Positions 34,710 to 43,466 of a stretch of DNA of 50,458 nt are shown here, in pieces. Source of the DNA: Chloroflexi bacterium TSY (GTDB lineage: Bacteria; Chloroflexota; Anaerolineae; Caldilineales; Caldilineaceae). Location: assembly GCA_019217005.1 (NCBI GenBank), contig JAHBNG010000112.1, positions 1 to 50,458 of the forward strand, written 5' to 3'. The position numbers and the translations under genes are program-made. Below the pieces are notes generated by a model. The model was not told the DNA's origin, ran no database searches, and saw nothing but the letters and a program-made list of their open reading frames with translations. The stretch's first letter is position 1, and the number at the start of each line of letters is the position of its first letter.

Positions 34710-36316
34710 TACTACTGTGCAGCAATATATTGTGAAACACAAAGGAAATTCGTTATATTTCTGGGCATATTGCTAACAAAACGCAAACAGAATGCAAAGG
34801 AAAAATGAGATAGACTGAAGAGCCAATAAAATGAAGCAGTCTTCGATGAAAGGAAATCAAGATGAAACTTGCTCAAGCAGTCAATCAATATGACTACAGC
34901 CAACTGGAAAGCCCGCCGCTGCTGGAACTGACAGAAGAGCAACTGGCGGCACTGGCCGACCAACTCCAGGAGTATCATGCCATATATAGTCCATACTTCA
35001 GCCATGTGGCTCAGAGAGAGCATGCGTACCACTACATGCGAGGCTTGTTAGACCCCGAAATCAAACGCAAATCGGCCGAGAACATCGCGCTGGCGACAGT
35101 AGGAGAATCGGGTGTACGCCCCCCTGCAAAGCTTTGTGGGTCAGAGCCGCTGGAGCGGTGAAGCGATGCTGGCGGAACATACTCGACAGACAGGTGAGTT
35201 GTTGGGAGACGCAAATGGCGTCTTACTCCTGGATGGGAGCGACATTCCCAAGCAAGGAGAAGAGTCAGTGGGCGTCAAGCGGCAGCGGTGTGGCGAACTG
35301 GGCAAGATCGCCAACTGTCAAGCCGGAGTCTTCCTGGGATATAATAGCTCTCATGGCTATACCTTACTGAACTGTCGGTTGTATATCCCCCAAGAATGGT
35401 TTAGTGATGAGTATGCAGAGAAGCGGTACAAAACCGGTCTTCCCACTGACCTGACCTTCCAAACAAAAAATGAATTGGCTTGGTCCATGATTGAGCAGAC
35501 GCACGCCCTGGGTGCGTTGCCCATCCGCTGGATCACTATGGATGAAGCCTTTGGCAAAGATACTCATCTGCTTGACTGCATTGATGGCCAAACCGCTTAC
35601 AGCTACTTTGCTGAAGTGCCCAAAGAGACTCGTGTCTGGACCTCCAGCCCCAGACCTATCTGCCCGCATCATCTGGACGCGGGCGCAAAGCTCAAGCTCC
35701 GCGTCCGGCCTGGTGAACCTACGCCTCTCACCGTTGCTCAACTCGCTGACACCTTCCAGGAGCATGAGTGGCAACAGCATGTTCTCAAAGAGGGCTCCAA
35801 GGGCTTCATCGTTGCTTCCATTGCTTGTCGCCGCATTGTCTCTGTCCGCAATGGGCTCCCCGGTTCTGCTCTCTGGCTCATCGTCCGCCGCAATCCCGAT
35901 TGCTCTCTGCAATACTTTCTCTCAATGCACCCTTGAGACTTCCTTGGATGACTTCGCCACTGTTTCTGCTTTGCGTTGGCCCATTGAAACCATTTTGAAC
36001 AAGCCAAGCAGTTTCTCGGACTCAACGAATATGAAACTCGCAGTTGGCTCGGTTGGCATCATCATATGACCTTAGTCATTTTGGCCTTTGGTTTCTTGGC
36101 TCGTTCTCAGTTTTTCCTCAAATATGATGCCCCCGCTCTCACTTTGCCACAGGTTGTTGAACTTCTCCATGCCGTTCTGCCTAAACCTGTCTTGACACTC
36201 GCTGAGACTATCGAGCGCCTTCGCTACAAGCAACGTCGTCTTGCTTCCGCTAAACGCTCGCATTATCTTGTGCAAAAATCGAACATTATCGAGCCTTTAC
36301 TTGATGCACAGTAGTA
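34710..36316 (+). mobile_element. IS701-family insertion sequence, copy A
   Basis: 1,607 bp with inverted ends TACTACTGTGCA, flanked by TTAA at 34706-34709 and 36317-36320, matching the YTAR-type 4-bp target of IS701. It sits inside the IS630 transposase gene. Confidence 0.9.
34862..36314 (+). pseudogene. IS701-family transposase, frameshifted (copy A)
   Basis: It begins MKLAQAVNQYDYSQLESPPL. The first catalytic Asp is in LLLDGSDIPKQGEESVGVKR, the second in RWITMDEAFGKD, and the Glu in RWPIETI. Compared with copy B it has one extra C near 35118, one C fewer near 35650, TC missing near 35690, one C fewer at two places near 35925-35935, and one T fewer near 35995. The net change is -5, and 1,453+5 is 1,458, exactly 486 codons. 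Confidence 0.82.
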
Positions 36317-36609
36317 TTAATATGGTTGAAATTGAACTCTCGGTTATCACTCGCCAAGTTCTTGATCGCCGCATTGATTCCAAAGAGCTTCTTGAGACTG
36401 TTGTCCTTGCTCTTGTCAACGAGCGCAATGAACAATCCGCTACCATTCAATGGCAATTTACCCCCGCTCTCGCTCGCCAGAAGTTCCAGCGTTTCTATCC
36501 TGTTTTGGATACCGATTCTGATGACCAACCTGTATCATAACTTATCTGACAAAACACTACTTCTCAATATTTTTCACGTAGACAAATCTTAAGAAAACGA
36601 GGAACGATT

Positions 36610-37797
36610 GTGACTAATCCGTTCGAAGCTTACATACAATCCATTGACCAAGCTCAGTTATCGGCCAGATTAGGGTCTATCCATCAGAGCAACCAATTTG
36701 AGCTTGGTCAATGGGGATATCAAGCACTTATCAAAGGGAGTTCCACAGGCAACGTCTTTCGCTTGAAAGGCAATGGCTACGATAACGGAAAACTTGTCAC
36801 TTGGTCGCTGATTTTGAAATTTACACCTGCCCCCGAAACTGACCAGACCGATGCTCAAGTTGCTTTTGGTGATGACTCATCACATTGGAACTACTGGAAG
36901 CGAGAGCTGCGCTTTTATCAATCAAGCCTCCCAGATAATTTACCAATTGGCTTGTCTGTACCCCGATGTTTTCATATCGAAGAGCAATCTGATGGTTATT
37001 GGTTATGGCTGGAAGATGTGGCCGATTTGTACGAACACAAATGGCCCATCTCTCGTTTTGGCTTGGCTGCGCGGCATCTGGCTCGTTTCAGTGGGGCTTA
37101 TCTGGTTGATGTAGAACTCCCAACCTATCCTTGGCTAACCAAAGACAAGGACTTGATTCGACATTGGGAGGAGCAGGTTATCAACCTGGATGTCTGGGCT
37201 AAAATTAGACAACTTCGCGACAAACATCCCCTAGTTCGCAGAGGTTGGCCGGATACGATTTTGGCTGATTTGTCTCGGCTGTGGCAAGAGCGAGAAATGT
37301 TTTTCGAAATCCTTGAACAACTTCCCAAGACGCTACAACATACCGACAGCGGTCATAGAAACTTGCTGGCCCGTCGCGATCAAGCAGGGAACGAACAAAC
37401 TGTTGCGCTTGATTGGGCACTGATAGGTATCGGTACAATTGGGGAAGAAATTACACCGCTCGTATGTGCTACGCAGATGTGGTTTGGTGTGGAGACAGCA
37501 CATGCGTCCGAATTAGAGAGCGTTGTTTTTGAGGGTTACCTTCAGGGATTGCGAGATACTGGATGGAAGGGTGATCCAAAGTTGGTCAGACTTGGCTACT
37601 TGGCCACGACAGCCCTTCGATTTGGTCTCTTGGCAACCTGGGCACCTGAAATGGTTACCTTGGACAGAAAAGGTCAGATAGGATGGGAGACAATGTTTGG
37701 TCATCCCATCGAAACGATCGTCGATAATTATGTTGCATTACGCCACTTTGTCTTAGCTCGGGCAGACAAAGCCCGAGAATTGATGGCATCCGTTTAG
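36610..37797 (+). CDS. Aminoglycoside phosphotransferase-like kinase family protein
   Basis: 395 residues, GTG start behind AGGA. The kinase catalytic loop is LQHTDSGHRNLLARRD, where H-x-D-x4-N matches the APH/choline kinase HGDxxxxN with Thr for Gly, and the metal-binding Asp is in ALDWALIGIGTIGEE. The N-terminal lobe has STGNVFRLKGN and WSLILKF (candidate Lys). Such enzymes phosphorylate small molecules; the substrate is unknown and resistance should not be assumed. It follows the IS630 end by 52 bases, so its own promoter may be lost or IS-derived. A short duplicate of its C-terminal region lies at 39368-39418. Confidence 0.75.
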   Translation: MTNPFEAYIQSIDQAQLSARLGSIHQSNQFELGQWGYQALIKGSSTGNVFRLKGNGYDNGKLVTWSLILKFTPAPETDQTDAQVAFGDDSSHWNYWKRELRFYQSSLPDNLPIGLSVPRCFHIEEQSDGYWLWLEDVADLYEHKWPISRFGLAARHLARFSGAYLVDVELPTYPWLTKDKDLIRHWEEQVINLDVWAKIRQLRDKHPLVRRGWPDTILADLSRLWQEREMFFEILEQLPKTLQHTDSGHRNLLARRDQAGNEQTVALDWALIGIGTIGEEITPLVCATQMWFGVETAHASELESVVFEGYLQGLRDTGWKGDPKLVRLGYLATTALRFGLLATWAPEMVTLDRKGQIGWETMFGHPIETIVDNYVALRHFVLARADKARELMASV

Positions 37798-38007
37798 TAT
37801 CCGCTAACCAATTGTTTGTTCAGGAAGCAACTTGTGTCCTCATCAAAGGAGTTTGCCAACTTAGGCTCAAGTTTATCGATTCTGTCCAACATAACTACTA
37901 AGCTATTCGCACCCTCATCAAACTCCAAGATCGTAATCAGCCGCTTTCGCCCCAAATCCTGAGCAACATAGAGACAGGTATGCTTCTCAATCTAACCGAA
38001 ACAAGGC
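37798..38007. other. Gap after the kinase gene; minus strand has a weakly coding-like frame
   Basis: On the minus strand a frame without a good start reads LYVAQDLGRKRLITILEFDE and on to a stop near 37798. It could be the tail of a lost gene. No family recognised, and no other feature is seen before the 217-bp element. Confidence 0.2.
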
Positions 38008-38224
38008 TCAGTAGATCCAAATTTCAGGTTTTGAGAGAGAATTCTGGCTAAACAGTTGACATAAATACAAATTTGCCGGTCGATATCTAGTTTTTGCATT
38101 AGATTTGGGCGATTTTCAGATATGAAATAGGTTGTTTTCTGTAACCGAAATCTGAATAAATGACTCCAAAATCCCTGCAATCTCGACTGAAAATCGCCAA
38201 AAACGCCAAATTTGGATCTACTGA
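38008..38224. mobile_element. 217-bp miniature inverted-repeat element
   Basis: Ends TCAGTAGATCCAAATTT and the exact complement (17 bases), with GGC (or AGGC) repeated on both sides. Further inward GGCGATTTTCAG (38107) pairs with CTGAAAATCGCC (38187). An empty version of the target survives at 40798-40845, where the flanking sequence continues without the element. Confidence 0.85.
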
Positions 38225-38356
38225 GGCTAGTTGTTCAGCCATCTGGGCGATTCGTTTTTGGTAGTGGTTACAGGATAACCGATGCGATCTGCTTGACATC
38301 TGATCGTAGCCTGAAAATCTCATCTCAAACGCGGATCGTCAGTCAACGGTGAACCA

Positions 38357-39277
38357 CTACCGAAGCGCGAACCCCTTGCTCCGCAAAAGTGCATCAACCC
38401 ACTTGGCATCCTCTTCCCCTAACTGTGGTGGTGGGGGCTGACGATTGTAATCGATTAGCGTTGCATAGCCACCTCGTTCATAGACATCCGCTACGACCAT
38501 TCCTAAATCGATAGGCACATCTTCATTCGGTTCTGCCAGGGGAATTGGAATTTCGGGTAAGGTATTCTGAAATTTGATTGGCCAGACCGTTACAGTGGGT
38601 CGAGTGGAGGCACGGCTTAGTGTTTATCCGAAAAGTTCTGTGACAATCTATTCTCACTCGAGAGGCTGGTCGGACTCACAACCACTTTTCGGATAGGTTC
38701 TTAGGGTAACATAATACGGCACTACAGCAATAGGCTCTCCAAGTGGCGGACGCTCTCCACCGCGCAAAAAGTCAATCTCAATCAGATGGGCCGTTGACCG
38801 CAGAATGTCGCTACGCTTTTGAAGGTAATCGTTATAAGCGCGATGGCTGGGGCGCTTATTGACAGGCGAGAGAATCTCGATTGCTGTGACTAGCTCCATT
38901 GAATCGCTTGCCAAAATCTCAATGCTCATCTGACGTAGAGGTACCTCAACGAGAACGCTATTCTTAATCGGTGCAGGAGCTGTACCCACAGAAGTGCCAT
39001 TAGCCCCCTCAGTGATCTTGTCCGTAGCAATTGCCGCTCCCGCCATCTGTTTTACCGGCGGCTGAGGCTGCCCAATTCCGACGTCTGACCGAATGCTGGT
39101 CGGTCGTGTGACAGCGACTTCTTCGTACGATACATAAGGAATCAATCGTGCAACGTATCGAGGCTGAATCGTTCGATTCAACTCAGCCCGAATCATGTCG
39201 GCAAGGCTATTGTGAAAATCACCCCAAACATTAGGTGCTTCAATATACGGATCCATACCTGGGAAAGGTGACGGCAT
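38357..39277 (-). pseudogene. DUF4058 family protein, interrupted by a 79-bp element
   Basis: The N-terminus MPSPFPGMDPYIEAPNVWGD and the later ILSPVNKRPSHRAYNDYLQK are typical of DUF4058, a family of unknown function frequent in Chloroflexota, cyanobacteria and Planctomycetes. The frame is broken after VVPYYVTL. Removing the 79-bp element and one CTAAG copy (84 bases) restores VTLSRASTRPTVTVWPIKFQ and a frame to the TAG at 38357. The repaired gene is 837 bases, exactly 279 codons. The interrupted version would end after PKSGCESDQPLE, inside the element. Confidence 0.9.
38621..38699. mobile_element. 79-bp miniature element, copy 2, inside DUF4058 gene
   Basis: Flanked by CTTAG at 38616-38620 and 38700-38704 (CTAAG in gene orientation). 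Same length and sequence as 31500-31578, inverted. It ends the DUF4058 product prematurely. Confidence 0.9.
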
Positions 39278-39367
39278 AATGGGCCTCCAAACAAGTCAAG
39301 AAGAGTATCCCACAACGTCTATTTTAGGCGATTTTCGTTGAACAAACAAGCGGGTAAACATCCGAAT

Positions 39368-39418
39368 AAGAGAGCTTTGTTTTTGATGGTTACCTTCAGG
39401 GATTGCGAGGTGCTATCT
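39368..39418 (+). pseudogene. Fragment of a second kinase-like gene
   Basis: The plus strand reads ESFVFDGYLQGLRGAI, nearly the same as ESVVFEGYLQGLRDTG in the kinase gene at 37515-37562, with about 36 of 42 bases alike. It is a scrap of a paralogue or a duplicated segment, cut at both sides. Confidence 0.6.
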
Positions 39419-40561
39419 GTGTAACGCCGATGAGGTAAATATCAATGAGCCAACCAGCAACAGGACCAGCATCATAGACACCCGCAGCGTAGTCGTTTCG
39501 GCGAGTAGGCCGACGGCAGGTGGCCCAGCCAGCAGGCCGGCATAACCAATAGTCGCCACCCCGGCGATGCCCACTCCGTCAGGCAGGTTTGGCATGTTGC
39601 CCGCCGCGCTGAAAGCCAACGGCACCACAATCGACAGCCCTGCGCCCACAGCGGCGAAGCCCAGCAGGACTGGCACCGTCTGCGGCAACAGAATAGCCAA
39701 CAGCAGTCCCAGTGAGGCCGTCACGCCGCCAGCGCGCACGAGATTTGCACCGCCAAAACGCATCGCCAGATGATCACCCAGTAGCCGTCCACCGGTCATG
39801 GTGATGGAAAAGGCGGCAAAACCAAAGGCGGCTAGGCTGTCGGTGGTGCCTACAACGCTTTTCAGATAGACGGCGCTCCAGTCGGCGATTGCCCCCTCGC
39901 CGATGGAGGAGCAAAAAGCGACTGCGCCCAACGGCCACAACGCCCGCGCTGGCAGCCGAAACGCTGGGGCACTGAGGTCTGGTTCGGCCTCCACAGCGAC
40001 GGGCAACAGATGTCGTGCAGCCTGCAAAATCAACAACAGAAAGACCGCACCGGCAATCAAAAAATGCATCCTTAGCCCAACATCCAAATAAGCCATCGCC
40101 GCGCCGATTATCGCCCCCGCAAATCCACCGATGCTAAACGCCGCGTGAAACGACGACATCAGCGAACGCCCCAGCGCCCGCTCGACATCGACGCCTTGGG
40201 AATTCATCGCTACATCCATCGCACTCATGGCCGCGCCAAACAGAAACAGGCAGACCCCTAGCGCAACGGCGTTGGGCATCAACGCCAAAAAGGGGAGTAG
40301 CAGGCACACGAGTGCTCCGCCGCCGGCGGTGACGGCGCGGCTGCCAAAGCGGGCAATCAAGCCGCCGACCATAGAGAGCGCAGTCAACACACCCACTGCC
40401 AAGCCCATTAGCACCAGCCCCAGTTGGCCTTCGCTCATGGTCAGGTTGGCCTGAATTTGAGGAATACGGGACAGCCAACTGGCTAGCAACGCACCATTCG
40501 CAAAAAACATCGCCAACACGGCCCAGCGCGCGATTTTTAAAGAGGGAGGTTGTGGATACAT
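39413..40561 (-). CDS. MFS transporter (YbjJ-like)
   Basis: 382 residues from the ATG at 40561 (MYPQPPSLKIARWAVLAMFF). About twelve hydrophobic segments; signature-like RIPQIQANLTMSEGQLGLVL and the family motif VGGLIARFGSRAV after helix 2. The DVAMNSQGVDVE segment is characteristic of the YbjJ/Fucose-permease-like MFS group. The substrate is unknown. The gene is clearly richer in G+C than its neighbours, which may point to separate acquisition. A 15-base inverted repeat lies upstream. Confidence 0.82.
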   Translation of the reverse strand: MYPQPPSLKIARWAVLAMFFANGALLASWLSRIPQIQANLTMSEGQLGLVLMGLAVGVLTALSMVGGLIARFGSRAVTAGGGALVCLLLPFLALMPNAVALGVCLFLFGAAMSAMDVAMNSQGVDVERALGRSLMSSFHAAFSIGGFAGAIIGAAMAYLDVGLRMHFLIAGAVFLLLILQAARHLLPVAVEAEPDLSAPAFRLPARALWPLGAVAFCSSIGEGAIADWSAVYLKSVVGTTDSLAAFGFAAFSITMTGGRLLGDHLAMRFGGANLVRAGGVTASLGLLLAILLPQTVPVLLGFAAVGAGLSIVVPLAFSAAGNMPNLPDGVGIAGVATIGYAGLLAGPPAVGLLAETTTLRVSMMLVLLLVGSLIFTSSALHR

Positions 40562-40641
40562 TGAAAATTCTTTCGTCTCTTGCCGTCTAATTAAACTGAA
40601 ACCCGCACTGTACAGCAATCAGCATTATTTTTGCAGTATAA

Positions 40642-40733
40642 AAATAGAACGCGGATGCCGCTTCGCTTACGCGGATTTTTTTCTGCTTGAATCCGTAAAG
40701 ATCCGTTAATTCCGTATTATCCGCGTTCTATTT
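40642..40733. repeat. Intergenic hairpin with ATCCG repeats
   Basis: AAATAGAACGCGGAT (40642-40656) pairs perfectly with 40719-40733, and several ATCCGT/GCGGAT words lie between. It resembles the repeat hairpin at 22340-22413 and may be a dispersed repeat family or an mRNA 3' structure shared by the flanking genes. Confidence 0.5.
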
Positions 40734-40797
40734 CAGTTTCATTGACGCAAAGTGCAAACATATTGAATCAGCCCATTGTAACAAAGGTTTTGACAAT

Positions 40798-40845
40798 GAA
40801 CCGAAACATGGTTAGTTGTTTAGCCATCTGGGCGACTCGTTTTTG
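40798..40845. repeat. 48-bp dispersed repeat; empty target of the 217-bp element
   Basis: ACCGAAACATGG followed by TTAGTTGTTTAGCCATCTGG and GCGACTCGTTTTTG matches 37996-38007 plus 38228-38260 with few differences. In that copy the 217-bp element splits it. Here it overlaps the last codons of the membrane protein gene at 40820 (ITKTSRPDG), which implies that this end was exchanged or duplicated. Confidence 0.7.
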
Positions 40846-41272
40846 TTATTAGATTGTCATTATTCTCTTGCCTTGTGATTCTGTACACAACAATAAACGC
40901 CGCTATCTCAAGCGCAATGATTACGACATGCATCCCCACATCAACTATTGGCGTGACGGGTGCATTCGCATAGGGGAATAATGGGTCGATGAACATCTCC
41001 TGACCTTCACGAAAGATACTCATAAACCATACAACAAGATATTGGGCTGGATTTTGCGTAATCAGAACAAAGATAGATGCAGCTATCATTGCTGTCAGTC
41101 TGCCTGCCGTTGTATACATAATGTTTAGGTCAGGTATACCTTGGATGGTTATACCTGCATCTAAGAGTTCTTGATGATCAAAGTAGAACCAATATACTTG
41201 CACAGTCATGAGTAGTATGATGATTATTAGGAATATATTCACCCAGATTGGAATCTGTGAGTTCTTAAACAT
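40820..41272 (-). CDS. Four-helix membrane protein of unknown function
   Basis: 150 residues with AAGGAGAG before the ATG. Four hydrophobic segments are seen: IFLIIIILLMTVQVYWF, AMIAASIFVLIT, YLVVWFMSIF (weak) and VDVGMHVVIIALEIAAFIV. The loops hold several acidic residues (FYFDHQELLDAG, REGQEMFIDP). No family was recognised with confidence. It is divergent from the TetR gene at 41520, which may regulate it. Confidence 0.6.
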   Translation of the reverse strand: MFKNSQIPIWVNIFLIIIILLMTVQVYWFYFDHQELLDAGITIQGIPDLNIMYTTAGRLTAMIAASIFVLITQNPAQYLVVWFMSIFREGQEMFIDPLFPYANAPVTPIVDVGMHVVIIALEIAAFIVVYRITRQENNDNLITKTSRPDG

Positions 41273-41519
41273 ATTATTCTCTCCTTTTATTCAAAATGTT
41301 GTGGATTAATCGGGTGCGCTCGGTTTGTTGTGTAAGGGCAGATCGGGCTAGGCTGGTGGCTCAATTCGATTAACTGAATATTACACAGAAAGTGTCTACA
41401 CTCTCTAGTCCAACAAATGTTGTTTAACTAACCGATGTTGATTACAATGTACTAGTTTGATCTGTACTGGTCAACCATCAAAGATCCGAATCTGTTAGAT
41501 AACCAACAGGAGTCCCAAA

Positions 41520-42107
41520 ATGTCGGAAAACGTCCCTACTGAATCAGTTGACTTGAGGGTAAGGCGATCCCGGAAGAATCTCATTGAGGCACTTTGTACA
41601 CTGGTGAAAGATCGACCGTTGCAGAAGATCTCTGTGCGCGACATCACGGAGGAGGCAATGGTCAATCGTTCGACCTTCTATGCCCATTTTGTCGACAAAT
41701 ATGATCTCTTTACGGTCGCAATTGGCGAGCGCATGCGTCATGATCTTGCGACCGTACTCAGTGATCTGACAGGCTTCACCTACAACAACCTCCGTATGCT
41801 AATCGTTGTTGGCGGGACGATGATGATGAGAATCTCTGACGACTGTCAGCGAACGTCCATGGGTGAACTTATACCCGTGTTCATGAAGGAGATGGAGCAC
41901 AGCATCTATGAGGTTGTATCACTGTGGGCGAGCACGCTGACGATTTCGAAAGCAGAGGCAAAGACACTAGCAATGTTCACAGCCGGGGCAATCTTCGGCG
42001 CTGGTTTACTCTGGGGACAACAATCTGACAATAGACAGAGCATTGACGAACTTGCCGACCAGGTTATGCCGTTGCTCATGGAGGGGATAAGACAGTATAC
42101 CGACTGA
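41520..42107 (+). CDS. TetR family transcriptional regulator
   Basis: 195 residues. The HTH is complete (LQKISVRDITEEAMVNRSTF then YAHFVDKYDLF), followed by an all-helical ligand domain. It lies 110 bases upstream of ltrA in the same direction and 247 bases from the divergent membrane protein gene, so it probably controls one or both. The upstream gap is AT-rich with repeated TTAACTAACC/TAGATAACC-like words, but no clear palindrome. Confidence 0.8.
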   Translation: MSENVPTESVDLRVRRSRKNLIEALCTLVKDRPLQKISVRDITEEAMVNRSTFYAHFVDKYDLFTVAIGERMRHDLATVLSDLTGFTYNNLRMLIVVGGTMMMRISDDCQRTSMGELIPVFMKEMEHSIYEVVSLWASTLTISKAEAKTLAMFTAGAIFGAGLLWGQQSDNRQSIDELADQVMPLLMEGIRQYTD

Positions 42108-42217
42108 CCCTGTATCGACCCAGATATTGGCAACTCTCAACACTCCCTAATATAATTCACTCCCATCATCCGACCCAAAATTCACAAATCAAAAGAAAAA
42201 GCAGGAGCAGAATATAG

Positions 42218-43417
42218 ATGTCAGAGTTGTTCACCCCTCCCAAATACTTTCAAGATGTCAAATTCCACCGCCACACAGACCGCACAATCGGCTGGCTAGA
42301 GCTGTTCTATGATCTGGTTTATGTCGCGACATTGATCCAGATTGGTAACTTCCTGAGTGATAATCTCACCCTTCTCGGTTTTGGTCAGTTTCTGGTTATG
42401 ATATTTGTCATCTGGTGGGCTTGGACGGGCGAAACCTTTTATCAGAATCGATTTGTGGTCGATGATATATGGCACAGACTGCTCGTCTTTATCCAGATTT
42501 TTGGTGTGGCGGCAATTGGTCTGAGTGTGAGCGAGGCATTTGGCGATTTGTATGTGCAGTTTACCCTCGGTTATGTGGTGGTTCGCTTTGTCCTGATTTT
42601 GATGTACGTCCGATCATACACTGCGCATCCTGAAAGTAAATCATTTTCCGTTCAATATATGATTGGGTTTGCGGGCGGCATCGCCATTTGGTTGGGGTCG
42701 CTTCTGCTCCCCACCGAGTATCACTGGGTCGGCTGGCTTGTCGCCATCGCGTTCGAGATTACTTTCTTTTCCAACTCAAAGATGATACAACAATTGGTAA
42801 AATGGGGGGCTGATGCCCATCACATGGTAGAGCGTTTCGGTATTTTCATCATCATTGTTCTGGGGGAGGCCTTTGTCAAAATACTCGATGATGCACAAGG
42901 TACGGCATTAGGGATCGAGCAGATTTTGTTTGGTGTGGTCGGGTTGGGCATATTATGTGCGCTATGGTGGTTGTACTTCTCCGACACGGCAGGCAAGCTT
43001 TACGATATATCTTCTAACCTCAAACCCCTGTCTTGGTCATATGGACACTTATTTTTAGTCGCTTCTCTAGTATCGTTTGGTGTCGCTGCGAAAAAGCTAT
43101 TTGGAGAGACAGTAAAGCATCCAACTGATCCACTAACCGAAGAGTATCGTCTGCTCCATACTGTCGCCATTACCATATTCTTAGTCGCCCTGGCACTTAT
43201 CAATTATGGCTTGGATAATAAACTCACCCCGAAAAACCAGATTATCAATGTCCTGCTCTACCTTGCCGCTGCCGGGGTCATTGTGGCCGTGGGGCTGCTG
43301 GTGACGGGCGTAACGGCCACACAGTTCGTGGCGATTATTGCGGTGATTATGGTGGCGCTGGTCGCCTTTAATATCTACGAGACGGTCACCGCACCAGAGC
43401 ATCCGCACACGTCGTAA
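42218..43417 (+). CDS. ltrA: Low-temperature-requirement protein A (LtrA)
   Basis: 399 residues with the conserved N-terminal GWLELFYDLVYVATLIQIGN, then WWAWTGETFYQNRFVVDD and about eleven membrane segments. The central HHMVERFGIFIIIVLGEAFV is the family's most conserved block. The family was named from a Listeria cold-growth mutant; biochemical function is not established. AGGAGC site before ATG. It is the intact paralogue of the broken gene at 10036-11165 and likewise sits beside tetR and araC genes. Confidence 0.85.
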   Translation: MSELFTPPKYFQDVKFHRHTDRTIGWLELFYDLVYVATLIQIGNFLSDNLTLLGFGQFLVMIFVIWWAWTGETFYQNRFVVDDIWHRLLVFIQIFGVAAIGLSVSEAFGDLYVQFTLGYVVVRFVLILMYVRSYTAHPESKSFSVQYMIGFAGGIAIWLGSLLLPTEYHWVGWLVAIAFEITFFSNSKMIQQLVKWGADAHHMVERFGIFIIIVLGEAFVKILDDAQGTALGIEQILFGVVGLGILCALWWLYFSDTAGKLYDISSNLKPLSWSYGHLFLVASLVSFGVAAKKLFGETVKHPTDPLTEEYRLLHTVAITIFLVALALINYGLDNKLTPKNQIINVLLYLAAAGVIVAVGLLVTGVTATQFVAIIAVIMVALVAFNIYETVTAPEHPHTS

Positions 43418-43466
43418 CGCCTCGGAAGTTGGTTAGTGCCTCTAAGTTTATCGATGGGTTGCCTGC

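Larger units (their letters stand above)
33787..36540 (+). pseudogene. IS630-family transposase, interrupted
   Basis: The product starts MKQVYKVKLSDKDRNELRRI, has the helix-turn-helix (MERVGVTRATVVRIRKRYVT) and the DDE domain (CYDEKPCQLLGD first Asp; IVQDNLNIHSP second Asp; final part GSWLN | MVEIELSVITRQVL with the catalytic Glu region). IS701 splits it between GSWLN and MVEIEL. One A appears missing near 33913 and one G extra near 34333. With IS701 removed the span is 1,143 bases, exactly 381 codons, so the two indels cancel in length. Confidence 0.82.
33713..36557 (+). mobile_element. IS630-family insertion sequence split by IS701
   Basis: Ends TGTTTTGTCAGATAAGTTAT and complement are near-perfect inverted repeats, flanked by TA at 33711-33712 and 36558-36559, the duplication expected of IS630/Tc1 elements. 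Without the inserted IS701 (1,607 bp plus a TTAA duplicate) the element is 1,234 bp, normal for the family. Confidence 0.88.

Noticed and set aside
36610..37797. Antibiotic-resistance aminoglycoside kinase
   Set aside because: Only the general APH-type kinase motifs are present (and HTD instead of HGD); nothing points to aminoglycosides.
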